64,000 nucleotides of DNA from Nymphaea colorata (taxonomy: Eukaryota > Streptophyta > Magnoliopsida > Nymphaeales > Nymphaeaceae): the NCBI RefSeq assembly GCF_008831285.2, contig NC_045147.1:5620334-5684333 (forward strand), written 5' to 3'. Shown in pieces: positions 24,783 to 36,180 of the stretch; position 1 is the first letter of the stretch, and each line of letters starts with the position of its first letter. A program made the translations under genes and the position numbers. The notes below the pieces were generated by a model, which saw only the letters and a list, made by a program, of their open reading frames with translations, searched no databases and was not told the DNA's origin.

Positions 24783-25059
24783 AATCGATGCCTTGTTAAT
24801 GACAAAATGATGTTAAACATAATTACACAACTATATGCATAAGCAATATGTAACTTGTTTGCCAAAAAAACCACAAGAAATAGAAGAACCAAATGCATGC
24901 CTATACAACTCAATGATAAAATACTTACAGTTTTGATTATTGGTAAACATTTAAGTTGTTCTACCTGTGCATAAGGAACTATTGTTTCCATGTTATGTTG
25001 AGTTGCTTGTAACACAACATCAGATTCACTTATAATGGGGGAACATTGTCATTAGATTG

Positions 25060-25690
25060 TGGATCGTCTTAATCAAATTGCTTAGCATTGGTATTATGTT
25101 TGATGATAGAATTATGAAGTATACATGCTGCTACCATAAATTGAACATGTTTATGAAATTAGTACTCAATTTGTGCTTTCAGCATGGGAAACCACCCTTT
25201 GAAGATGCCAAATGTCCTTTTAACCATAGAGTGATGAATTCTATGATTAAATAATTCCTTAACAGTTTGAGGTGCTCTTACTCCACTCGTGTTAAATTCG
25301 GACGTATGATATCAGTGTCCCTGATATGGTGTTAACAATTCCACAATATTTTGATAACCACCATCAGTGAGATAGCATTTTCCTACAAAAGATGTCCAAC
25401 ATAAAAATGTACTTTCATGGAAAGATTGGTTACATACTTTTAACGTATTCATCTTTTTTAACAAATGAATCGTTTGGATGACCAAGTATCCTAGCCTGCA
25501 AGTGCATAGTGGAATCTCATATCAAATCCAACTATAGCCATCACATTTTGGGAAAGAACATATATTCATTGCAAAATCTTGCTCGTTTTGATGTAGGCAC
25601 CCAGACTGGTATATGATTGCCATCAACAACTCTTAAACAATCTTATATGTTTCACCATAAGTTAAGTACTTATAACATGCCACTGTTATA
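25060..25690 (-). pseudogene. PIF/Harbinger transposase remnant (HARBI1-like nuclease)
   Basis: Minus-strand pieces, read across several frameshifts and stops, match the DDE nuclease of plant PIF/Harbinger elements in order. First comes VVDGNHIPVWVP (about 25620, first catalytic Asp), then a GFDMRF-like block, then CYLTDGGYQN (about 25370, second catalytic Asp). These are followed by a LFNHRIHHSMVKRTFGIFK block (about 25200-25245) and MVAACILHNSI (about 25110). In the usual VIERTFG motif the third acidic residue is replaced by Lys (AAA at 25219-25221), so the active site is lost even apart from the breaks. The N-terminal part is separated from this by the hAT insertion and continues beyond 29414. 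Confidence 0.82.
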
Positions 25691-25947
25691 AGATGAAAGT
25701 CAAGAGTTTACCTCAAAGTATGGATAAAACTTTTGATCATGTCGTGTTTTAGTAGTATTAGATTTATGTACTTGCTGATTGTTTGTCAAAAATTGTTGAA
25801 ATATATTTTGAACTGCACAATGGGGCTCATTATGTGCAATAATTAACTAAAAATTGCTACTTGTTCCTCATCATTAATTTCACAAGCATCTACTAATAAA
25901 TTTTTACATTTCAAAGTATTAGATAACCTCATATATGTGATCTTATC

Positions 25948-28900
25948 CAATGTTATCACTGCCGTATCGTATCGTGTATCGGTCGGGCCGACCTATACGC
26001 CGTATCGTAACGTATCGTAAATGTATCGTAACGTATCGTAATTTTTTTTTTGTAATTTGTAAAAAATATTAAAAAATCTAAAAAAATCAGGAAAAAATCT
26101 AAAAAAATCTGAAAAAAATTAGTAAAAATCAGAAAAATTCAATAAAAATGTATTTAAAGGAACATTCATCATTCATGTATGCGAAGTTATGAACTATGAA
26201 CTATGAAGTATGAACTATGAAGTATGCACTTACTAAATATGAACAAGACATTCCAAAATAAGAAAACAAAGTATCAAACATTCAAAAATCAAAATTACAT
26301 ATTAAGCAACCTATCGTCAATTCATAAGTTCAGAAGTCAAAACTCAAAACATATCGTCATCTGCATCATCATCTTCATTTTCTTCATCATCATCTTCATT
26401 TTCTTCATTAACTTCTTCTTCTATCCCCTCTGTTGTAAATGGAATGTCACCAACATTCCATTGCTCCTCCCCAGCCTCTCCTTCTTCAACAATCTCTGCT
26501 GCTCCTTCAACATTCAAAACATCAAGATCGTCCTCATCAAGTATTGCAGCTGGTTCTTCTTCAACCCAAGAATCTAATATATCAAAATGGTTAATGAAGA
26601 TATGATCATATTGATTGTGATGCTTCCTTGTAGATGTTGTTTCTAGTTGCCTAACAAGAGAAAAAATTAACAAATTGTTAGAGATTAAAATATATATTAG
26701 AATTTGATATTCTTGTATAACAAAACAAATGTTTACCTTTGTCTCAACTTCATATTATAACGAACGTAAACAAGGTCATTCAACCTTTTATGTTCCAGCC
26801 TATTCCTCTTCTTACTATGGATGTGCTGAAATACACTCCAATTTCTTTCACATCCAGTTGCACTACATGTTTGACTGAGGATTCTAATTGCAAGCTTCCT
26901 TAGTTATGGGCAATCAGGCCCAAACCTTTCCCACCACAAATCTAATAACAGATGGAAAGTAAAAATGTTGTCAGAAATAAATATATGAGAAGGTAGAATA
27001 AAAGCTAAACAACAAAAAGTATAAAGTCTCTTTTTCTAATACCTGGACGCATAGTTGTCCTGCATCGAACTGCTGTGTCTCTCGCCATGGTACCAGAAGC
27101 CGTATCATATTTGTTGATCGACATATGGATAGCGTCTTGTTCTTTACTATCACTTACTAATACATCAATGCAATCCAACATGCCATACTCGACCTCTCTG
27201 TCCTTCTTAAAAGTGGGAAGAAATCTAATAGCAGGATTTAGGTAGTAGGCTGCTGCATGAAGTGGGCGATGAAGTTGTCCAGACCACCTTTCATCTATAA
27301 TCTTCCATATAGGCATGTACAACTTCTTTTTTCCCTTCATATTATCTCTAATGGCCTCCTTGGCTCTATCCATAGACTCGTATAAATATCCAATAGAAGG
27401 TCTATCTTCACTATCAACTAATCTGAGGACTTTCACTAAAGGTACACAAATCTTCAATAAGTGCACACATGATTCCCAAAAGTCAGCATCGAAGATGGTA
27501 TCCACAACTGTCATAGCCTTTCTTTTATAGGCATGTGGATATGCAGCCCAATCATCACTTGAAAACATCTGCCTGAGAGAAGAACTTTGCTTGACTATAC
27601 CCTGCACAGTCAAAACATTTGTAGCAAACCGTGTTTGTGCAGGTCGAATTAATTCAGCTCCATTTGTGAATTTCCTCATCAAATTCAAGACATAAGCATG
27701 ATTGTAAATAAACTTTGTGATTTCTTGGCATCTATGAACTGTCAACTTCATATAATCTCTTTCACCAAGATCCTAAAGCATAAGATTTACATAGTGAGCA
27801 GCACATGGACTCCAATAAAATGTCCCATATCGTGCTGCTAACATTTCACCTGCAGCTTTATAATTTGCTGCATTATCAGTGATAAATTATACGACATTTT
27901 CAGGCCCAATTTCTTCTATAACTTTATCAAAAATCCCAAACAACACATCAGCAGTCTTAGAAGTATCAGACAAATCAACAGATTTTAAGAACATAGTACC
28001 AAGAGGGCAATATACAAGGAAGTTTACCAATGTTCTGTTCTTGATGTCTATCCACCCATCTGCCATTACACTGCATCCTGTAGCTTTCCAGCTCAATTTT
28101 AGTTCATCACAATATGTCTTCACATCTCTAACTATATTGTTGAGAATTTTACCTCGCAATTTATGAAAAGAGGGCATTTTATACCCTCGCCCTACACTAG
28201 CAATTGCATCTGCTATAGGCTGATAATGATAAGAGTTTGCTGCATTGAAGGGAATGGATGCATCATAGAACCACCTTCCTATGGTTTCATCTGCTGCTTC
28301 AATAATATCCTTTGATTGCATGGCTATACGAATCTCAGGCTGAGCACCAGCAGCAGTATAATTGGGAAAAAAATTCTTGATCGAACCAGACATATTGCTC
28401 GACTTCATAGTAGGTACTCTTCCACCACCAATACGACCCTGACTTCTGCCACGTCCTCGTGAAACTGAACTTATACTTGCACCTCTTCTTTTTCTGGTTG
28501 CAGTTGCAGAAGAACCACCTCCATGCATGATACCTTTCCCTTTAGTTGTTCCCAAACTGACACCAACATCTTCTTGTTCAAGTTGAACATCTTCACCTTC
28601 ACTTTCTTCCCCTTCATGTGGGTCCCCATATCCTTCCTCCACATCTTCCATGTCCTTTTCAATCCTACTTGCTTTCACTGCATCAAGAAGCTGTTGACAC
28701 TGGTGCTTTACATACACTGGCAATGGGATCTCTTGGGAGCCATTGCAAGCAGCCACATCGCTGTGTGTACCAGCTATATGGTGTTTAAAGCGAGAAATCC
28801 CTCCTGATATGATTTGCTTACAATAATTGTACTTAACTCTTAATCTATCTTTGGGATTCACCCTTGTACACCACTGTCATGCAGGATCCGACATTATATC

Positions 28901-29405
28901 TTCACAAAACAAGTAAAAACATACAAATAAATATAGGAAATAAGAGAAATGAACGATTCAACGGCAAAAATGAGTTATTTCTTACCTTCTTGGTGTTAAA
29001 AACCAAAAAACCCTCTTTCTCCAAGCTTCCCACCTTCCCAAGACTCCCCACAACGAGAAATAAAGCTTCTTCACCGGCAAATCTTGATGCAATGGAGAAA
29101 ATCTCTCCCTCCCACGTCTCTGGCAGCGTTGAGAAACAAGAAGAGAGAGAGAGAGGAGCGTCGGTTTCAAAATAAGAAGCAAAAAGGGGCCCGACGACCC
29201 CTTTTTTAATTTTACTCCCGTATCGTGCGATACGGGGGTGTATCGCACGTATCGTGCGATAAGCCCACTGTATCGCACGATACGTGCGATACGCATACGA
29301 TACGTACGCGTATCGTATTTATTAGGTGTAACGTACCGAAAACGCTGATACGGACGATACGTATCGTACGATACGCGTCCGTATCGTACGATACGGATAA
29401 CATTG
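25948..29405 (-). mobile_element. hAT transposon, 3458 bp, with perfect 8-bp target duplication
   Basis: Ends are CAATGTTATC ... GATAACATTG, a perfect 10-bp terminal inverted repeat, flanked by the identical octamer ATCTTATC at 25940-25947 and 29406-29413. Both subterminal regions (about 25963-26040 and 29218-29399) are built from repeated CGTATCG / GTATCGTACGATAC words. The element carries one three-exon transposase gene on the minus strand and sits inside an older PIF/Harbinger element. The perfect target duplication and few coding breaks suggest a fairly recent insertion. Confidence 0.93.
26344..28894 (-). pseudogene. hAT transposase gene, three exons, four in-frame stops
   Basis: Proposed exons (minus) are 28894-27043, 26941-26737 and 26650-26344, joined by GT-AG introns in consistent phases, for 788 codons. 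Order of features: a start MSDPA, a BED-type zinc finger (NYC ... GGISRFKHHIAGTH ... C; the usual first Cys is Tyr), then a basic Gly/Arg/Ser linker. The DUF659-type RNase H region follows, with VMADGWID (first Asp) and FITDNAANY (second Asp), then CAAHYVNL. Next come the LYESMDRAKEAI block and the C-terminal hAT dimerisation region CSATGCERNWSVFQHIHSKK (catalytic Glu). The protein ends in a very acidic tail. There is no frameshift. In-frame stops lie after MSDPA (TGA, where Trp is usual), before FITDN (about 27887), after VNLML (about 27770) and in exon 2 before LRKLAIRIL (about 26890). It is therefore probably non-functional but only lightly decayed. Confidence 0.9.
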
Positions 29406-29413
29406 ATCTTATC

Positions 29414-30430
29414 CATGTGCAACAAGTGCAAGCAATTTCTTGGATGCCTAAGGTTAATGTTTTGTGCAAAGAGAGATGTGTCATCTCTATATGGTGAACA
29501 AGGAGTCAAGGTCCTTGTAATTGTCTACACCAAAAGAAAAGAAAAACAACACCATGATTGTCTCTTCCTCATGATGATGCAATATATCTACAACATTATA
29601 TAACCTACATCAGCCAAAATAGATATGAGGTTTCATGAACAAACAAGTATTCATATTTCATGTATATTTGTATGAAAAAAAAATTTCTGAAACAATGATG
29701 TACATTAGATACCAACACACAAACATATTATCAAACAAATTGCTTGAAAGATGTTAAAAAAAAACTATGAAAGATGTTAAAAAAACTAATACTTTAAATC
29801 ACACTTAGTTCCCTATGCATTTATGGATCAACTAGGACCCACTTGGGTTCAATATTCAGGAATGCAGCGGGCTTGTTATCATTCTCAAAACTGTATGTAA
29901 CTTTAGTGTATAAATCCTCATCAATTACCCTTTCATATCACATGTTATGCAATATTTGTGCACATGTACTGACTTGACCAACTCTAAAATTGTGTGATAT
30001 AGTTTGCACGTTGGTGGCAATGTTAATGAACAACTAGTAGTACTTGGTGTCAAGGATTGGTTGCCCTTTCTTATTGTTACTTATGTTTCCAGTTATTAAC
30101 CCAGAATGGTGTTGAGGTGTAGGTGTAGCAGCTTCTAGGAGACTGCATGTGACTATCATCATTTAGCAATTGGGTGAAACTCTGATGTTCATCAAATTAT
30201 AAACCAAAGAGTGTGGAGTTCATCCCAGGCATGCCGACATTGGGTTCATTATCTTCATCGATAAACATGTAGCATCATGCATTATTAACATTGTCTGTGG
30301 CATGTGAATCGCCATGTACCTCGAGAAATTTTTCATAATCTCTCCATTACTTAACTGCATCATGTTATATAGTTAATGTTATGTAGAAATTAACTGACCC
30401 ATACATATGTATCAAACAATGAAACCAATG
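29414..30430 (-). pseudogene. Upstream part of the PIF/Harbinger element, beyond the hAT insertion
   Basis: Sequence that was contiguous with 25939 and leftwards before the hAT inserted. Minus-strand frames include a VVDILHHHEEETIMV-like block (about 29575) that resembles the acidic N-terminus of plant Harbinger transposases. A further coding-like block, with SFENDNKPAAFLNIEPKWV, lies at about 29835-29910 and an FDEHQSFTQLLNDD-like block near 30180. The last two may be from the element's second (MYB-like) gene, but this is not certain. All are broken by stops. Confidence 0.5.
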
Positions 30431-33356
30431 GTTCATGATTGATTGTAGTGCCTTTGAATTGAAATCCAAGAACCAAATAGGCAAAAGGTAGGTATGCCAA
30501 GCATACTACATTGGACTTTCCTAAACTGGGTTTGAGCCTATCTGAGGAAGGGTTTTACTGTAGTAAATGTGTTTGGTCTTAATCAAACCATATGGTACAT
30601 GATATAGACTTAATTCATTTCATATGGATGGATATTAAAGAAATTTGACTATCTATAGACTATGAGACTAGGTTCACACTTAGTGGGCTTTAAGACCGGT
30701 CTAGACTAGGTCTTAGAGAGCTGAGCTAGGTTTAGAGCTCCATGGCTACATGACCTCGGGTTTTTGAAATCATTTAAAGAAGTTGCTTTTTGAGAATATT
30801 TTAGAAAACTATGATTTTGAAATGGTTCTTGTTGGAGGACCACTTTTCAGTTTTACCAAAGTTTTTGGACTCTTTAAGCAACTATTAGTTTGTGGGAGTG
30901 AGGGGGTGATAAGCCCTATTTATAGGGGAGAGAATGGGAACCCCCTTGAGAAAACCGATATGAGACTAAATTTTTGTCCCCCTCTCTTCTTTCATTAACT
31001 CAAAACCATAGTTTAAATTCTGTTTTCGATATAAATTTGTAAGTTGTGATATCAAATTTGTTCTGAATTCGATTTTACGAAAAGCAATGTGTGCATGGAG
31101 AAGTGCTGATCAATTAACAACAAAGGATTAAGATTGACATTGAGTATGGAGAGTAAATGATGCGAGAACATGAAGGGAAAACACACATTAAAACTATAGT
31201 TTAAAGCTTGATATGAAATAGAAAAATGTTCATTCTGGCCACATATGGATACCAAATTCGATTCCATCTGTGCAAGTGCTCAATAAAGAATTCCGCATGT
31301 TTCAAGTTATTTCATGTGAATTGTCATTAAGCATGGAGAGAGAAAATCATGATGCATTTTGGAAATATAATTTGCATTAAGCTCACATGTGGATACTGGA
31401 TTTGAGTTTGTACTGGGACCTAATATATTCGGGTCCAGATCTAGAGAAAATTCTAGAAGATAGATCTAGATATGATATGAAAATTTGGATCATGACACGA
31501 TATCCGAGATTTAAAATTTGGAATAATGGATCTGGGTCTATGAAAATAGATCTCAGATTTGAAACTTAGAAATGATATGATCCAGATATGAAAATTATAC
31601 TTGGATGGGAAATCTGAATCAAGAAATTGAATATGAAATCACTCGAATTGCACTAGGTGGGTTCAGGCTGTATGACATGGATTGGGTCTGGGAGTTCAAC
31701 ATTGAAATTGGGTTCAGACCATGGTTGGGCGCAGGTTCACTGGGTTCAAACTTAGTGTTGTTTGTGGAAAACCCTGATTTAGTGAGAAATTGAAGTGGGT
31801 TAAGCCTGGGCTCGAACCTACTAGATTAATGTGAATGTATACAAAAAGCAAACTTAGGTTCATGTGGCCCCTAAGTTAGCTTTTGTGGAAAATATGTGCA
31901 TGGTAGGAAATGACCAAAATACCCCTATCTGATTTGAGGTGAAGGTTCAAATAAGGAGGCTAGTGTGAACCAAGATTCTAGAAATCAAAGAAAATTATAA
32001 ACCAAGGTATATGTGTTCTATACCCTATGCTTATGTAAAAGAACATCGCTCAAAAAGGAAACAACCATTTTATATCTATGTGTAATTTTGGAGTTCTAGA
32101 GGAGCTTTCTTAATCTAAGTAAACCAGCCTATGGGCCTAGTTCTAGATCTGCATTGGTTAAAATCTTGCTAAAAAATTCCACCTAGATTGCTCTAAAAAT
32201 TAAAAAGTTACCAAGCCATAAACATCATGTTTATAAAGGCAAATCAAGGAGGGCCATAAAAATCTAACTTTTATTGGAATTTTCATTGACAGAAATGAGT
32301 GTGCTTGGATAAGCCACGTAACTGTGTGGATATGCTGAAAGATAAAAAAACGTTTATCTAATTCTACTAAATTGAACTTGACAGCAGTTTAATGGAGCAA
32401 GTACTAGGAATGAGCTATAGGCTTTCAAAACTGAATCAAATTCAAACCGACGCCAATGAATTCAAACAAAATAAAGGTAGATTGATTTATACATGATAAG
32501 TATGACATTAGCTCACTTTCAGCTCACTCTATCGAGTTGAGCTCATATTCAACTCAAACCCCAGAAAACAAGAGAGATAAAGAGCTCAAAATGGAATTGA
32601 ACTCAAAATGGGATGAATGAACTCAAACCAAACTAGCAAAGAATGATTTTATACATGATAAATATGATCCTAGCTTGGTTTCAACTTAGTCTATCGCGTT
32701 AGGCTTACATTCAACTCAAAACCCTCAAAATAGGAGAGGGAAAGAGCTTAGAACGGAATTGAACTTAAATTGAGAGGGATGAACTCAAAACCAAATTAAG
32801 GGAAGATTGAACGTGATAAACATGATCCTAGGTCAGTTTTAACTCATTTTATCAGGCTGAGATTAAATTCAACTCAAACCCCTAAAAACAGGAGGCAAAA
32901 AGAGTTCCAAGGCCTTTGGAACTAGAAATAATTGTGGAAATATTCTGTGTGCATTGAGGAGAGTTTATGTTCAGCTTGTTTTGGATTGACATGGTTTTGG
33001 TACTCGAGAATTGGCATGTGCTTGGTTTCAGTGAGTTGGTTAAGCTTGAGTTGAACATGAGCTGGCTTTAAGGACCCCTAAGGTCTTGTAAATGTGATGT
33101 AAATGTGAGAAATGGTCTAATTGCTCAAATGTTATGCAATTCTCGAAAATTTGAAGAAGATTTATACTTTTTAGTTCAGAATGCCAAGATATGAGGGTAA
33201 AATGATAATTTTAAACTTGAGTGACCTTTGTAATTTGGGTTTAGGTGCTTAATGCTAAAATAAAATGTATTTGTTTGGTTCAGAAATAACACTTGTGCTT
33301 GGAATTTGAAATTTCAGGGTGAAGGATATTTGGACTATGAAAAATTTGGGTCGTCA
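30429..33356 (+). repeat. Direct repeat B, copy 1 (candidate LTR of a large non-coding retroelement)
   Basis: Colinear with 38589-41277. Shared landmarks include 'gcctttgaattgaaa', 'ctatctgaggaagggttt', 'atgattttgaaatggttcttgt', 'gatatgagactaaa', 'tgctgatcaatt/tgctgattgatt' and the 3' block 'ggaatttgaaatttcagggt'. Copies end at GGGTCGTCA (33356) and GGGTGCTCA (41277). Copy 1 has a GATC-rich segment (about 31400-32280) absent from copy 2. No gag/pol frame is present. Confidence 0.65.
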
Positions 33357-33473
33357 CTAATGCCCCTCTTTATTGCTGAGTCAGGAACCATGGTTCATAG
33401 CAAAGACAGAATACCAACCCTAGAAATGATGAAATTTTTTGAAATCGAACTTTCGAAAAGAAAATCCATTTTG

Positions 33474-33474
<1 letters not shown>

Positions 33475-33503
<29 letters not shown>
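33475..33503. repeat. (CA)n microsatellite
   Basis: Dinucleotide tract of about 14 CA units, followed by TATATA and a short further CA run. Confidence 0.95.
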
Positions 33504-33510
<7 letters not shown>

Positions 33511-33529
33511 CACACACCCTTATGTGAAT

Positions 33530-33870
33530 GTTAGTGTAGTGCTTGTGAAAATGCTTGAAAATTCTTGTGAAATCCATGCATTAGAGTACATGTGTTTGTA
33601 TGCTTGTGTGCATTGGAATGCACAAATCTCACATAAATGTAGGTGCTTGTGAAATACTTGTGAAATTCATGCACTTGAATGCATGTGCTTGTATACGCCA
33701 AGTGTGCAAATCTCATATAAATGTGAGCGTTTGTGAAATGCCTATGAAATTCATGTGATATAATGCATGTTCTTGTATGCTTGTGTGCACCGAAGATCAC
33801 AAATCTCACATAACTGTGAGTGCTTGTGAAATGAACGTGAGCTTGTAGAATGTTGATGAGATGCATGTCA
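33530..33870. repeat. Degenerate tandem repeat with period near 95 bp
   Basis: The phrase order 'gtgcttgtgaaatgcttgtgaaattcatgca ... tgcatgtgcttgtatgcttgtgtgca ... caaatctcacataaatgtga' recurs about four times with substitutions. The open frames across it are products of the repeat, not genes. Confidence 0.75.
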
Positions 33871-34835
33871 AATTTGATAAAATTCCTTGTATGTTTTAAA
33901 GGCATGCATGATTTCTTTCTTGTAAAATAAAAACTTTTCAGCCAATGTTATGAGATTCATTTAAGACAATTGTTCTTCCATTTCAAAATGACAAGCCAAG
34001 AAGAGTTCCTCTCTATGTCATAGGGTTTCATAGTGCAAGATTTGTCACTATCCTGCCTCCTTTTGTATTAGTAGTTTTCTTATCAAGGAATATTTGACTT
34101 GAGCGACCTTTGGCTTTCTAGCAGACATTTTGCTTGGTTTGAATTTTTTCTTGAATTTGGCCGTTTTTTGCTTTTTTCATTTTTGTTTTTGTTTTCTTTT
34201 TTCAAGCTGACCATCACTTATAGGGAGAAAAACCTCACCACCCCACAGTCTACTATGTGGTTCCATTGCTTTGGTGGTCATGTACCTTCGTTATGTGCAA
34301 TGTCATGTTTATCGGGCTTTCTCTTGAATCCTTGTAACGAGTTTTGGATCGGTAGCTCCCAAGCCAATTGGCTTTAGGGTATCAAGTGTAGAACACCCCT
34401 CAGACTTATTTGCTCGAGCTCATAAGGCTTTAGAAGAAATAACTAGACAAACGTTAAATAGATGCAAATCAACTTTACATCTACCTGATAGTCTTGAGTG
34501 AAGATCCAGCAGAACGACGATAATTATCCCAGGCCCATCTTTTGGTGCTTATTTTGTCATATTTTTCCTATTTTGCTTGGATCAACTTAGTCTCTAGCTC
34601 TCTGATTGATTCTTGGTAAGTCCTTGTTTTACTAGAGTGTCAAAGCTAGTGGCATCTCTTAGACTTTGAATATGTGTATTTCGTTGATCTTTCTCCATGG
34701 CTTATGATAAGGTCTTGTCAAAAATTTCATCTTCTGACAATCATCAAATTGACTGAGTTTTTCTTGTCCTTTTATAAAACTGAAATTATTAAGTGCTTGC
34801 AAGATATAATATGATAACTTGTAGGAGTGCTTATC
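33871..34835. other. Unassigned stretch between two tandem-repeat blocks
   Basis: No gene recognised. The 92-codon frame at 34099-34377 is T-rich and has no family resemblance. Confidence 0.5.
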
Positions 34836-36180
34836 AAACTCAAAATACTTGTGATGCTTATGTGCACCAAAGTGTGAAAATGTATGTTGAAGTGTGTGTA
34901 CTTGTGTGCATTGAAGCGTGAAATCTTACACAATGGTATGTTCACTTATGTGCACCAAAGCGCAAAATCTTATGCCAAGACACATTTGCTTGGGTGCACC
35001 CAAGCACAAATCTTATACCAGAATATAGAAGTTTAGAAATTTATGTAAATTAGTACATTTACTTGTGTGTACCGAAGTACAAAATCTTATATCAAGGCAC
35101 ATTTACTTGTTGGCACTGAAGCATGAAATCTTATGTCAAAGCACATTTGCTTGCAAGCATCAAAGCGCAAAATCTTATACCAAAACGTGGGACTTGTGTG
35201 TCAAAATGTGAAACTTATGCACTGATACATTTACTTGAGGGGCCGAAGCTCAAAATCTTATGCCAAAGCACATTTACTTGGGAGTATTGAAGTTCCAAAT
35301 CTTATGCCAAAACATAGGAGTTCAAAAACTTGTGTAAACTGGTACGTTTACATGGAGGCACCGAAGCATAAACTCTTATGCTACGGCACATTTACTTATG
35401 GCATTGAAGTGTGAAATCTTACATCAATGCAGGTTCTTGTAAAACTTGTATGCATCGAAATGTGGAAATGGTGTACCAAAGCACGGAATTACTTGTGAAA
35501 TTTGGTTGCACTGGAATGGAAAACTATATGTGAAAGTGCGAGATTTTGGAAACTTGTGTGAAATTAAAAAAACTTGAGCGCACCAAGCCGCCCATGCTGA
35601 AAACTTGTATGCATGAAAATGTGAAACTAAAAAACTTGTATAGGATTGAGAAACTTGTGTGCATTGATGTGAAAATTTGAAAAACTTGTATGTGGCTGGA
35701 AAACTTGTGGGTATTGAAACTTGAATTTGAAAAACTTATATGCACTAAAGTGCACTGAGATGCAAAATTTGAAAACTTGGATGCACCTAGGTAAACTTGT
35801 ATGTGCCGAAGATAGAAATGGTGTGCCAGAGCAGGGAAATAGTGTGCCAAGCACAAAATCATTTTGACTACTTGTGAAATTGAGAAATTTGAGTGTACTA
35901 TTCCATGTATTTAGAAAACTTGTGAGCACTGACATTCAAAATCAAAAAGTTGCATGTGAATGGAAAAACTTGTGTGCACCAAAGTGTAAAAATTTGTGGA
36001 CTTGTATGCACTGAGATCCGAATTGTGAATATCATGTGTGCACTGAAGTGTGAAATTAAAAGACTTGTGTGCACCAAGGTTCGAAATTTCCAAAACTTAT
36101 ATAAACCTAGGTGAAAATTTTGAAAATACCATGTATCAAATGCTTGTAAACTTGAAGCTCTAGGAAGCTCACAAATCTTG
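34836..36180. repeat. Degenerate minisatellite-like array, CTTGTGTGCACCGAAGC-type unit
   Basis: Many variants of 'acttgtgtgcaccgaagcgcaaaatcttatgccaa(a/g)gcacattt' follow one another, with unit length drifting between about 45 and 75 bp. In the right half the unit becomes 'gaaaacttgtatgcactgaagtg'. It is related in wording to 33530-33870, so both may come from one ancestral array inside the retroelement. Confidence 0.75.

Noticed and set aside
26224-26577. 117-codon plus-strand frame
   Set aside because: It is antisense to the acidic last exon of the hAT transposase, where GAA/GAT codons give TTC/ATC runs.
34836-36180. Regularly spaced repeats that could suggest a CRISPR-like array
   Set aside because: Units drift in length and sequence, spacers are not distinct, and the context is plant nuclear retroelement DNA.
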